A stretch of DNA of 64,000 nt from Cannabis sativa (Eukaryota > Streptophyta > Magnoliopsida > Rosales > Cannabaceae): NCBI RefSeq assembly GCF_029168945.1, contig NC_083603.1, positions 47,254,406 to 47,318,405 of the forward strand, written 5' to 3'. Below, in pieces: positions 1 to 10,234 of the stretch. The notes below the pieces were generated by a model that was not told the DNA's origin, ran no database searches, and was given only the letters and a program-made list of their open reading frames with translations. The position numbers and the translations under genes were made by a program. The stretch's first letter is position 1; every line of letters starts with the position of its first letter.

Positions 1-490
1 TAAGGACACTTTCACTGAAACAAAACTTAAAACTAGATATCCTAACCGAGTAAAGATATGAATTTCTGACAAGTAAGAACCCCGAATTAGGGGAAGGTTT
101 CCTCAAATAAAATATGGCTAATCAAATTATCTTTCTAACGGTTTTAGAATCGCTGGAAAACAATAGATTTCGAGAGAGATGTCGCACTTTTACTGAGGCA
201 ATATTGGAAGGAAATCTAAAAAAAACTGTAACTCGACAGCCAGCATGAAAACATGAATTTATGACACTGAAATAATTAGAATTAGGGAAAAGGCTCTTCA
301 TACAAAATGTAGATCATTAAATTATCTTTAAAACGGTACTGAGATCACTAAAAACGGATATACGAGCAGAGAGATACAATTGTTTTACAAAACACTCTTT
401 CTCTGAAAACGAAAAAAAATCATACTTCAAGAAAATTACACAAGAAGGAAAAGTTGCATACCTTAGAAATCGAATACTGTGAAAGGCTTC
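1..490 (-). repeat. Left LTR of Ty3/gypsy chromovirus, part 1
   Basis: This stretch aligns with 26251-26746 inside the right-hand LTR (25042-27352), so it is an internal piece of the same LTR family. It is the element's downstream (3') LTR because the coding remnants read on the minus strand. About 1.2 kb of this LTR lies beyond the left edge. It stops at 490, where a copia element is inserted after the 5-bp target site GCTTC (486-490), and resumes at 11442 with the same five bases. No coding function is seen; the short open frame here is incidental. Confidence 0.88.
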
Positions 491-771
491 TGTTAATTCC
501 ATTTTTGGCATATTTAATTGACAAAAATATTTTATTATTTAATGTGTATTTCGGCTGGTATACATTAATATGGTTTCCTATTTGGTGTATTCAAACTTGA
601 AAGGAAAGTTGTCTAGCTTTCCTATTTTTGGAAAAAAAAGGTAAAAATGGTAAGTTTGGTTACCCATTTCGTTTTTATCTAACCAGCTGTGTAATCTGAT
701 CTTGTGTTGAGTTTCCCATTTTCTTAGATCAGGTTTCTTGAAGAGAAAACCGGAGCTAGACTTTCCTTTTC

Positions 772-929
772 TATAAAAGGAAAGTTGCGAGCATCGCCCA
801 CGATTCCGTAGGTACGAAACGGAAATTCCCGGATCGATTGAAGAATTATTTTAGGGAAGTTTCTAGTGGGTTGAGGTCTTGTTCAGACCGAATGTAAGCT
901 GTCTATGAGATGTATATTCATTATAAATA
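772..929 (+). promoter_or_regulatory. LTR promoter candidates (two TATA boxes)
   Basis: TATAAAAG at 772-779 and TATAAATA at 922-929 are the two good TATA matches in the 5' LTR; both recur in the 3' LTR. The second is followed by a pyrimidine-rich stretch around 950-965, a plausible start region. Which one drives the genomic RNA cannot be decided from sequence. The start site sets whether the hairpin array downstream lies in the transcript; with either box it would. Confidence 0.5.
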
Positions 930-1156
930 CATCTTATAGTAGCTAGGTTTTGTATCTCTTTCACACACTTAGAATTATATTCATATCTTAAGGAAAGAGT
1001 GTCTTTGTTATGTTAACTCTTTTATTCACTTTCATATCATAAGAAAAGAGTGTCTTTGATTTGTAGAGAAGAGTTGTTCTACTCTTACTCTGTTTATTTG
1101 TTGTTTGTATTGTCTTGAGTCTGTATTCAAGTCTACAACGAAGAAGAACATCAGTG

Positions 1157-1304
1157 CACCTTCGGGAGAAGGGTATTTACAAGCTTTCGGGAGATTGCTT
1201 TTGAAGTCTTGCATCGGGAGGATACAAGCACACAACCTTCGGGAGATGGTTGTATAGGCTTTCGGGAGATAGCCTTTAAGCCTTGAATCGGAAGGATTCA
1301 AGCA
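1157..1304 (+). repeat. Array of six CGGGAG-loop hairpins in the LTR
   Basis: Six short units centred on TTCGGGAGA or ATCGGGAGGAT follow one another at roughly 20-30 bp spacing. Each core is flanked by its own inverted repeat: for example CAACC and GGTTG around one core, AGGC and GCCT around another, TTGAATC and GATTCAA around the last. The stems differ while the loop stays constant, so this looks like repeated structures and not a simple tandem copy. The same array is in the 3' LTR at about 10901-11048. The last loop reads CGGAAG here and CGGGAG there. Confidence 0.75.
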
Positions 1305-1698
1305 CTCTTCAAGGTGATCGAAGGGAGTTCGAGCACTTGGAGTTTTATCAAGATTCGGTTAGTAGGTGGAATACATCAAGCTTGCGGCATACAATAAGAG
1401 GGAGTCTATTTATGCATAAGTCAATTACTTTGTATTTTTGATACCAATCTAATGAATCTTATCTCTGGGCGTGGCCCCGTGGACTAGTAACAATCTGAAA
1501 GGATTGTTGAAACCACGTACAAAAATCTTGTGTGTTTTTACTTTTATGCAATCGTTTGTTTTTCCGGGTTTCTCCGGAGTTACAGAGTTGCATTCGTAAC
1601 TACGTAAAATCGTTTTCGCACCAGTTTTATTATTCCGCATTTAATTAATCATTTAATTAAATAATCAAACTGGGAATATTAAAATACGAAATTTCAAT

Positions 1699-1710
1699 TG
1701 GTATCAGAGC
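1699..1710 (+). other. Primer binding site (initiator Met tRNA type)
   Basis: TGGTATCAGAGC lies two bases after the LTR end. It is the usual plant copia primer site, complementary to the 3' end of initiator methionine tRNA, where minus-strand DNA synthesis begins. Confidence 0.93.
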
Positions 1711-1769
1711 AAGTCACTAAATTCTTAGTGAGATCTTGAGGTTATTCCGTTTAACTTGTTTTGTGTGAG

Positions 1770-3303
1770 ATGTCTTTGTTTGCAGAAGGAAGTTCCATCT
1801 CTAGACATCCTCTATTGAATGAGTCGAATTATCCTTATTGGAAGGTCAGGATGAGAGCTTTCATCAAATCGCAAGATGAGAAAGCATGGAGAGCTATTCT
1901 TACAGGTTGGTCTCAACCTACTGAAAATGATGAAAAAGGTAATACTCAGGTAAAATCAACTCGGTTGGACCACTGAAGATGAAAAACTGTCTGGTTATAA
2001 TAATAAGGCTTTACATGCTATTTTTAATGGTGTTGGTGAAGGTTTTATTAAATTAATCTCATCTTGTGAATCTGCAAAAGAAGCATGGGAAATCCTTCAA
2101 ATTCAATTTGAAGGTACCGCTGATGTAAAGAGATCACGATTTACCATGCTTCAAACTAGATTTGATGAATTGAGAATGTCAGATACTGAAACTTTAAATG
2201 ATTTCTATGAAAGATTATCTGATATTTCTAATGAGTTTTTTGCCTTGGGAGAAAAACTAGATGAATCTGTCTTGGTTCGAAAAATTGTTCGAGTTCTTCC
2301 TGACAGGTTTGATACAAAATTGCTTGCAATGGAAGAGGCAAAAGATTTTGGCAAAATAAAGGTTGAGGAACTCATGGGATCTTTAAGAACCTTTGAGTTG
2401 AATCAACAAATCAAGAAAAAGAGTAAGAAAAATCTCTCGAATGAGAAAAGCAAAGGTATTGCCTTTAATGCTTCTGAAAATATTGTTTCTGATGATGAAA
2501 ATAATGATGAAATGGTTCTATTGGCAAAAAATTTCCAAAAATTCATGAAATCTGGTGGAAATAAAAAGTTCTTTTCAAAGAACCCAAAAGGTAACATTTC
2601 TGGTAACATTCCTTCTAAACCTTTTCCATCTAACAATAAAAAGGGTATTAAATGCAGAGAATGTGAAGGTTTTGGTCACACTCAATCCGAATGTGCTAAT
2701 ACCTTAAAGAAAAATAAAAAGGGATTGAATGTTACTTGGAGTGATGATTCTGAGAGTAGTGAGGATGAAAAAGAAAAAGTTGTCCTAACAAGTGTTTTGT
2801 CAAGAAATTTGCAGGAAAAAGGAAAAAGCATTTGCTTGAACAATATCCTGATCAATGACAACAAGGAAGAATCCAGATCCGAATCATATGAGTCAGAAAT
2901 TGATGAGGATTCCATGATTGAATCCTACAAGGTAATGTTTGGTAAGTGGTTGGAAACTAGTGCTGAAAATCGCTCCCTGGTTAAAGATAATAAAATTTTG
3001 TGTAACAACATTAATGAGTTGGAAGATAAACTCAAATGTTGTGAATCTGAATTGTCTTTAAAAGAATCAAAAATTATTTCTTTAACCAAGGAAATTGATA
3101 ACATTAAAAAGAATGTTAAAATGTTAAATCCAGGTTCCACCATCTTTGAAAAAATTCAAAAATCTGGCCAAACCAATCATGCTGGGCTAGGTTATGTTCC
3201 AAATCAACCTGTGTCTAATACCACTAATAGTTTTGTTTCTGGAAGAACTGTTTCTACCTCGCATTTTTCGTCTCGACAAAGAAAGCACTCTGTTGCTACG
3301 TAA
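1770..3303 (+). pseudogene. gag: gag of the Sirevirus-type element (one frameshift, one terminal stop)
   Basis: Gag forms the particle and binds the RNA. The ATG at 1770 is the first after the primer site and opens an N-terminal region with the NYPYWKVRM motif typical of copia Gag. This frame closes at 1974-1976. The same protein continues one frame over from about 1966, through a UBN2-like domain (QTRFDELRMSDTETLNDFY region near 2150-2200) to a CCHC zinc knuckle at 2653-2694 (spacing CX2CX4HX4C), then an acidic and coiled C-terminal part. The frame then meets TAA at 3301-3303, in the same frame as pol. The frameshift is near CGG at 1962-1964. No other break is visible, so the damage is small and may be recent or a sequencing error. 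Confidence 0.9.
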
Positions 3304-6300
3304 AAGAAGCAGCACGGTAAGTTTGACAATTTCAAAGGGAAAGGAAGACGTTTCATTCCTATTTGCCATTTTTGTGGAGTAAAAGGTCACATTCGACCTA
3401 AATGCATAACCATGCATAACATGTTTAAATCTAATTACATTGGAAATAAACATGTTTTACAAAAACAAAAATGGGTTGTCAAAAACAAATGCTTGGTAGG
3501 TTCTACTTATTTTAAAACTGTTGCTTCTAACATGTGGTATTTTGATAGTGGTTGTTCCAAACACATGACAGGTGAAAAAGAATTTCTTGTGAACATAAGA
3601 CCAATGCACTGTGGAGAAGTTACATTTGGTAACGGTCTTACTGGTAAAGTCATAGGAATGGGAACTCTCAAGTTCGAAGGGCTTCCTAAACTAAAGAATG
3701 TCATGTTGGTTGAAGGACTAAAAGCTAATCTACTTAGCATTAGTCAGATTTGTGATCAGGGTTATACTGTGAGCTTTGATAGCAATCATTGCTATGTATA
3801 TAATATTCTTGATGAAATTGTGTTACAAGGGCTGCGATCTAGTGATAATTGTTATACTCTCACTACGCATGCCACTTGTCATTCTGTCATTGAAAATGTT
3901 ACTGACCTATGGCATGAAAAACTTGGGCACATTCACTTTAAAAATCTGAAAAAATTATCTGTTTCAGGGATTGTTCGAGGATTACCTAAATTAGGTAAAG
4001 AGTCATTGGGAAAATGTGGTCCATGCCAGTTAGGTAAGCAACTGAAAATTTCTCACAAGAGTGTCCCAGATGTGAATACTTCTAGAGTTCTCGAACTCTT
4101 GCACATGGACTTAATGGGTCCAATCCAGGTAGAAAGCTTAAATGGTAAAAGGTATATTTTTGTTTGTGTTGATGATTTTTCTCGATTCTCATGGGTGGAT
4201 TTTTTGAGAGAAAAATCTGATACTTTTGAAGCTTTCCAATCTCTGTGTTTGAAATTACGAGTTGAAAAAGATTGTAACATTGGCAAAATTGTTAGGATTA
4301 GGAGTGATCATGGTAAGGAATTTGAAAATACCGTATATGATGAATTTTGTAAAGCTAACGGTATTTCTCATGAATTTTCTGCTCCTAAAACTCCTCCACA
4401 AAATGGAGTGGTTGAAAGAAAGAATCGTACTCTAACAGAAATGGCTAGAGTAATGTTGAATAGCAAGAAGCTCACAAAGCGCCTTTGGGCCGAAGCCATT
4501 AACACTGCTTGCTATACCATCAACAAAGTATTCTTGCGTCCAGGTACTCACAAAACACCATATGAAATCTGGAAAGGTAAGAAACCAAATGTAAGTCACT
4601 TTCATGTGTTCGGATGTAAGTGTTATATTTTACGAGATCGTGATTACATTGGTAAATTTGATTCTAAAAGTGATGAAGGTGTTTTCTTAGGATATTCCAC
4701 AAATAGTAGGGCATATCGTGTGTATAACATGAGAACCCAAACTATTATGGAATCTGCTAATGTTGTTGTTGATGATCTAAAAGATTTTTCTGAGTTTTCC
4801 ACAGAAGAACAGATTGAAGATTTGCTTGAAAAGCTTGCTGCTGAGGAAAAGGAACCTGACGAAGCTTCAGAAGCAGTCGTCGAGGTTACTATGCAGGAAT
4901 CTGTTGCTACAGAAAATCCAAAAACAAAAGAATTTGAGTATCCTTTAAATTCAATCACTGATCCAATACAGAGGGAACCATCCTCCAGGGTTAAAAAGAA
5001 TCATCCTTCAGATCTCATCCTTGGAAACTTGGATGAGAGCATGGTTACAAGAAGAAAATATGCCAATATAATTCAATTTTTATGTTTTATTTCTTCTTTA
5101 GAACCTAAATCTGTAAAAGAAGCTTTAATGGATGAAGATTGGTTTTTAGCTATGCAGGATGAGCTTCATCAGTTTGTTCGAAACAAAGTCTGGAAAATGA
5201 TTCCAAGACCATCGTTTGTGAACATCATTGGAACCAAGTGGATCTTCAAAAATAAGAGTGATGAGTTTGGCACTATCATTCGAAACAAGGCAAGGTTGGT
5301 TGCCCAAGGATACACTCAAGTTGAGGGTGTTGACTTTGATGAAACATTTGCTCCAGTAGCTAGACTGGAATCGATCAGGTTACTTCTTTCCATAGCCTGC
5401 ATTCTTGGTATTAAATTGTATCAAATGGATGTCAAATCCGCTTTTTTGAATGGGCTGTTAAAAGAAGAAGTGTATGTGGAACAACCTAAAGGGTTTGAGG
5501 ATCCACATTTTCCTGATCATGTTTATAAGTTAGACAAAGCATTGTATGGTCTAAAACAAGCACCACGTGCTTGGTATGAGCGTCTAACTGAATTCTTGCT
5601 TTCTCATGATTACAAGAGAGGAAATGTTGATAAAACACTTTTCATTAAAAACATTAATTCTGATGTGATTGTTGCTCAAATATATGTTGATGATATTGTG
5701 TTTGGCTCTACCTCTAACTTTGAAGTGCAGGTTTTTGTTTCCCAAATGCAAAAGGAGTTCGAAATGAGTATGGTAGGTGAACTCACTTATTTTCTCGGTC
5801 TTCAAGTGCAGCAATCAGATGAGGGAACTTTTGTCACTCAAAGCAAGTATGCAAAGAATTTGGTGAAAAAGTTTGGCCTTGAGAAAGCCAAACATACCAA
5901 CACTCCCATGAGCACAACTTTGAAATTAAGCAAAGATGATCAAGGAGTAAAGGTAGATCAAACTTTGTATCGAAGTATGATAGGAAGTTTGCTTTATCTT
6001 ACTGCTAGTCGTCCTGACATTTGCTATAGTGTTGGTGTTTGTGCACGTTATCAAGCTAATCCCATGGAATCCCATCTTTCTGCCGTGAAAAAAATCATTC
6101 GCTATGTAAATAGCACTATTGATTTTGGGATTTGGTTTTCAAAAGACACTAATTCTAACCTTGTTTGCTTTAGTGATGCTGATTGGGCAGGTAATGCTGA
6201 TGATAGAAAAAGTACTAGTGGTGGATGTTTCTATCTTGGAAACAATTTGGTTTCTTGGCATAGCAAGAAGCAAAACTCAATCTCTCTGTCCACAGCAGAG

Positions 6301-6624
6301 GCTGAGTACATTGCTGCGGGTAGTTGTTGTACCCAATTGTTATGGATGAAACAAATGATGGCAGATTATGGGTTTGATTTGAAAACTTTAACCATATTTT
6401 GTGATAACACTAGTGCTATAAATATTTCTAAGAATCCTGTTCAACACTCTCGCACTAAGCACATAGACATTCGTCATCACTTTATTAGAGAGCTTGTGGA
6501 AAATAAAATTCTTGTCTTAGAATATGTTGAAACTAACAAACAAATTGCAGATATTTTTACTAAAGCTCTTGACTCGGTCCGATTTATTTCTCTAAGGAAA
6601 TCCTTAGGGGTTTGTACTGTTTAA
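3304..6624 (+). CDS. pol: pol polyprotein: protease, integrase, RT, RNase H
   Basis: A single open frame of 1107 codons in the gag frame, separated from gag only by the TAA at 3301. The first ATG (3412) lies after a second CCHC knuckle (3364-3405), so translation from that ATG is unlikely to be the natural start; a gag-pol fusion is expected. Domains in order: protease with DSGCS (3544-3558); pre-integrase knuckle with LWHEKLGHIH; integrase with D at 4108, D at 4306 and E at 4414, the last two 35 residues apart as in DD35E; RT with YVDD at 5683-5694; RNase H with SDADW around 6172-6186 and the AEAEY motif. All catalytic residues are present and the frame is uninterrupted to TAA at 6622-6624, so this part looks functional. 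Confidence 0.95.
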   Translation, partial: KKQHGKFDNFKGKGRRFIPICHFCGVKGHIRPKCITMHNMFKSNYIGNKHVLQKQKWVVKNKCLVGSTYFKTVASNMWYFDSGCSKHMTGEKEFLVNIRPMHCGEVTFGNGLTGKVIGMGTLKFEGLPKLKNVMLVEGLKANLLSISQICDQGYTVSFDSNHCYVYNILDEIVLQGLRSSDNCYTLTTHATCHSVIENVTDLWHEKLGHIHFKNLKKLSVSGIVRGLPKLGKESLGKCGPCQLGKQLKISHKSVPDVNTSRVLELLHMDLMGPIQVESLNGKRYIFVCVDDFSRFSWVDFLREKSDTFEAFQSLCLKLRVEKDCNIGKIVRIRSDHGKEFENTVYDEFCKANGISHEFSAPKTPPQNGVVERKNRTLTEMARVMLNSKKLTKRLWAEAINTACYTINKVFLRPGTHKTPYEIWKGKKPNVSHFHVFGCKCYILRDRDYIGKFDSKSDEGVFLGYSTNSRAYRVYNMRTQTIMESANVVVDDLKDFSEFSTEEQIEDLLEKLAAEEKEPDEASEAVVEVTMQESVATENPKTKEFEYPLNSITDPIQREPSSRVKKNHPSDLILGNLDESMVTRRKYANIIQFLCFISSLEPKSVKEALMDEDWFLAMQDELHQFVRNKVWKMIPRPSFVNIIGTKWIFKNKSDEFGTIIRNKARLVAQGYTQVEGVDFDETFAPVARLESIRLLLSIACILGIKLYQMDVKSAFLNGLLKEEVYVEQPKGFEDPHFPDHVYKLDKALYGLKQAPRAWYERLTEFLLSHDYKRGNVDKTLFIKNINSDVIVAQIYVDDIVFGSTSNFEVQVFVSQMQKEFEMSMVGELTYFLGLQVQQSDEGTFVTQSKYAKNLVKKFGLEKAKHTNTPMSTTLKLSKDDQGVKVDQTLYRSMIGSLLYLTASRPDICYSVGVCARYQANPMESHLSAVKKIIRYVNSTIDFGIWFSKDTNSNLVCFSDADWAGNADDRKSTSGGCFYLGNNLVSWHSKKQNSISLSTAEAEYIAAGSCCTQLLWMKQMMADYGFDLKTLTIFCDNTSAINISKNPVQHSRTKHIDIRHHFIRELVENKILVLEYVETNKQIADIFTKALDSVRFISLRKSLGVCTV

Positions 6625-8106
6625 TGCTTTTATTTTTCCATAGTCCTTGATATTTGAGTTGTCTTAGAGTTCATAATGTCTTGTCTTTGTCCTAGAAGAA
6701 AATTTCAACCTTATAAGAATTTCAGTCATTATTTTATTGCTAATGTTGTAATATTATGATGTCATACAGGTTTGCCAGGAAAATTGTCCACTCCTCACAG
6801 GAATATTCAGGTTCATCAAACAGTGTTATGTAAGCTACCATTTTCGAATGATGTTGTTAAAAAAAAAACTGTGTGTTCAAGCTCCATTGGATGAATAGAG
6901 CTACCTATCTCAATGTGTGAAAGCCATCTCTGAGTAAGTTGGAACTATGTAATTAGGAGTTATGTAGAAGATACGCTACCATTGAAAAGGGCTACCACTG
7001 AGGTAGTGTGACAGCGTCTCCAATGGGTACAATTTATCAGAAAAAGTCTTTTTGACAAATTGGGCAATGTTCCCAGCTTACACTTTCACACACTAATGCT
7101 TGACACAGTTTGTGGTAAAATTTGTTTATTCTCGAAAATGGTGTTATAAAGCTATTACATACTGTTTGATGTACTTTAATATTCTTGGTGATGGAGTCAA
7201 TTTTTCCTGTGAACCTGTATGACCTCATTCTATTACTTCATTAGTTTGATAAAATAATTTCTGATTATTCTTATGAGTTTAATTTTTTCATCAGGGACAA
7301 AGACAAATGGACATTGTGAATTCTAGTTGCAAAAATATCAAGGTTATTTTATTTTTTCTGTCTTTTAATAAAAAAAAAAAGAAAAAAAGAAGGTTCGTGA
7401 TCGAGTAGTCAAGTGAGCTTTGTTAAAAATTTTGTTATTTTTTTGTTATGTTTCCTTATGTTCTTAGACACAATTTTTGCTCTTAAGTGGTGATTAGTGC
7501 TTTTGTGTCTTGGTGTGTTCTCTTGTTCCTTATTTGCAATTTTTTCTTTGGGGGGCATTTTCTTAAAAAATAAAAGAAAAAGGGGGGCACATTTTTTTTT
7601 CGAATTCATTTTCGAATCGTTGTAAATATTTTTCCTTTTATTTTTTTTTATTTTATGGAAACATGTTTTAATTGCATTTATTTATTTAGAATGTTTACCT
7701 TATTTGTGGAGATTTGGTCTCTTTGGTGTATATAGGAAACTTGTTCTTAAATAATTAATTTTATTTTTGGTTTCCTTGTTGGTGGCATTTTCGAATTTGG
7801 TGGGGTTATTATTTCATAAATTTTGTGGGAATAATTGGTTTCCTTTTTCCATTTAAGGAAACATTGACTATGTTTGAAAATCTTTTTTGGTTTCCTCTTT
7901 TTCTCTCCACACGTGGGTCAAAAGTAAGGAAGTTACCTTCCTTTTCAGTTTTTTTAAATTTGGGCATTTAAAATTGGAAGTTATATATTCTCAACTTCCC
8001 ATTATCCCACGATCACTTCTCTCTCTTCTCTTTTTATTGTTTTTTTCTCAAAGGTCTAACATTGTTCAAAGAAAGAGGGTTTGTGTTCTAGGGTTTCAAA
8101 GAAAAA
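6625..8106 (+). other. Spacer between pol and third ORF
   Basis: About 1.5 kb, AT-rich, with poly-T and poly-A tracts (7359-7390, 7560-7600). I see no conserved protein in either strand; the small open frames are short and of low complexity. A short hairpin (CTACC/GGTAG) is at about 6990-7005. The last 200 bases look like a plant promoter and leader and are listed separately. Confidence 0.7.
7905..8106 (+). promoter_or_regulatory. Possible internal promoter and 5' leader of the third ORF
   Basis: The region just upstream of the third ORF has a CACGTG core (7909-7914), a TATATATT stretch near 7982 flanked by the inverted repeat GGAAGTT/AACTTCC, a CT-rich tract at about 8010-8050 and a TAGGGTTTC leader motif just before the ATG at 8107. 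This combination is common at plant gene 5' ends and unusual inside a retroelement. Function is inferred from motifs only; splicing from the genomic RNA is the alternative way to express this ORF. Confidence 0.4.
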
Positions 8107-9794
8107 ATGGCCAAAACTAAGAATGCCCAACCATCCAAGAAGCCCACTCGTGGATCTGCTTCTGCTTCTCCGGTGACTCCGCCTGCGCCGCATGCTCCAG
8201 CAATCGGAGCTTCTGGTTCGTCTTCTGCTCCGACGAAGTCTGCCAAGAAATCGAAGACCCAAGCTCGAAAATCAGTGGCAAAATTCTCATCTCCTCTTGT
8301 TGGTGCCTCTCCTATTGTTTCTCCAACACCTGGGTTGGGTGATCATGATGAATCCCATTCATCCGATCACACATTGTCAAAGTCCTCTTCTTCGAATGGT
8401 GCTCCTAATGTCGACCAAGCTTTGGTGACCTTGCCCACGGTGAGTTCTCGAACAAGGTCCAAGGTTTCCACTCCTTCAAAGCCTGAAGTGGTTAAACCTA
8501 AAATTGCATCCAAAGGGAAAAAGGTGGTTTCTTCATCTTCAAAGGCCAAAAATCTCAAGGAGAATCCCCCTTCGGTCTCTTCCTCGGATTCTGAACCAGA
8601 AGAAAGTGAGGAGGATCATGATTCAGAGGGCTTGTCCGATTCAAGTGAAGAATTTGTGCCCAAAGATCTTCCTGTTGTTGATGATTCTGGATCCGAGAGT
8701 GAAGAACCGTAACCGAGCCCGTCACTACTGTAATGCCGCTCCCGGTGCCTCCTGCTGTTCCAAAGAAGGACAAAGGAAAAAGGCCCATTGTCTCTAATCA
8801 TGTTCTTCCACAGAAAAGAAAGAGGCCCTCTGGTATTTCTCTTGATAACTTCAAGCCTCACTCTCATTATTTTTGTTATAATGATCATGCTAGAGATATG
8901 AAATTCTATGAGAATAGGAATTTTACTGTGGAGAAAAATTTTAATGTTATTGCTCATAAGCCTTTTGGAGTGTATAACATGTTGAAAGAAAGAAAATGGG
9001 TAGATACCTTGATCGGTTTTGATGGGTATGTGGATAGAATTGTGAAGGAATTTTATGCTAACATCACTGATGAGTTTCTCGATGAGGACTCTTTCATGTT
9101 TGGCAAAGTTTTTGTCAAAGGACACTGGTATTCCTTTACTGTGAAGGATGTTGCTGAGGCTCTCAATTTGCCTATGGGAATTGAGCCAACTGATGTGGAG
9201 TTTGATCGTCAAAAGGTGTTCGGTTATCTCTCTGGTGATAATGAAATTGAACTCTCCGACACCATGCATATGTCTCAACTCACCTATCAACATGCTGCTC
9301 TCATGAGGTTTGCCCTATCCAATTGGTTTCCTTGCTCCAATCCGGTAAATGTTTCAAATGAACTTGCTTTCTTTCTATATAAAGTTTCAATTGGTGCTAA
9401 AATTGATTTGGCTGACATGATTTGGGAGCAAATTGTCTCTCTTCGAAAGGGTAAGAAACCTAGGCTCAATCTCATTTTTCCTCACTTAATCTATAAAATT
9501 TTATCTGATCAAGAGGAATTGATTCTTGAGAATGAATCAATTGAGATGCCTGCTGTTGGAACCACTTTCAAAATTCCTGAGAAGCCTCCTCAAGGAAAAG
9601 CTGCTCAAAGAAAGGCTCGGTACGCTTCCCCGGTCTTACAAATGATCCCCGCCGTCGGATCTGCTTCCACTTCTGCTCCTACAGAAATGGTAGAATTCAA
9701 CTTGCGTTTGGGAAGAATGGAGACAAGTCAGGCCCAGCTTCTTAGGAAGATGGACAGCATCATGAAATACTTCCGACCCAATGATGATGAATAA
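8107..9794 (+). pseudogene. Third ORF (env-position), plant transposon-protein domain, one frameshift
   Basis: ATG at 8107 opens a 201-codon frame that stops at 8710-8712. The same protein resumes one frame over, open from about 8703, and ends at TAA 9792-9794, giving about 560 residues. The first part is Ser/Pro/Lys-rich and ends in an acidic serine-rich stretch; I see no signal peptide or membrane helix. The second part (about 8870-9500) resembles the domain known as putative plant transposon protein (Pfam PF20167), with the YVDRIVKEFYANIT and VFVKGHWYSF signatures. This domain is found next to many plant retroelements and has no proven function. Position matches the env-like gene of Sireviruses, but nothing here shows a fusion protein. 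The frameshift lies near a CG at 8708-8709. Confidence 0.78.
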
Positions 9795-9891
9795 GTGGTT
9801 CAATCCTTTACCTTTTGCTTTTTATTAATGTTTATTTGAACTTATGACTTTGTCCTTGTTTGTTTTTGTTATCTTTGGCTCCTTGATAGAC

Positions 9892-10233
9892 AAAAAGGGG
9901 GAGTAGTATTATTTTTTTGGATTCATTGAACTCTTTGTTACAACTCTGGACCCTTGGTTTTAGGGGGAGTTGCTTGTTTGTGGTTTAACACTTTTCCGTT
10001 TAAAAAGTTGTTTGTGGTTTAACACTTTTCCATTTAAAAAGTTGTGTTCTTCGGTTTGCAAGCTTTTCCGTCCAAAAAAAGTTATATGTTTTATGTGTTA
10101 GAGAGCTTTCACGCAGGGGGAGTATTTTCTATACTCTTGTATCTTTAAAAAGCTATTTGCTTTGGTTTCTAACACTTGATGCAGGTTTTCTCATAATAAA
10201 ATGTTTTGTCAATCAAAGTGCCAAAGGGGGAGA
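9892..10233 (+). other. Four polypurine-tract copies and a 34-bp tandem repeat
   Basis: AGGGGGAG cores occur at 9895-9903 region, 9962-9969, 10115-10122 and 10225-10232; only the last abuts the 3' LTR and is the expected plus-strand primer. Several tract copies upstream of the 3' LTR are described as a Sirevirus hallmark. Between them, a 34-bp unit is repeated at 9976-10009 and 10010-10043 with one change, and a degenerate third copy follows at about 10051-10083. Confidence 0.85.
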
Positions 10234-10234
10234 T

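Larger units (their letters stand above)
491..1696 (+). repeat. 5' LTR of the Sirevirus-type element
   Basis: It starts TGTTAATTCC and ends AAATTTCA, directly before the primer binding site. It is 1206 bp against 1207 bp for the 3' copy at 10235-11441. The two copies are nearly identical except in two clusters (about 788-836 and 1553-1618), where this copy reads CG and the other reads CTG or CAG. Two TATA-like boxes and an array of small hairpins lie inside. Confidence 0.95.

Noticed and set aside
1157..1304. CRISPR-like repeat array
   Set aside because: Units are short inverted repeats with variable stems in a plant LTR, with no constant direct repeat and spacer structure.
3301..3303. Stop between gag and pol as a programmed readthrough or recoding site
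   Set aside because: No recoding context is visible, and the stop falls in a CG context shared with the anomalous LTR differences.
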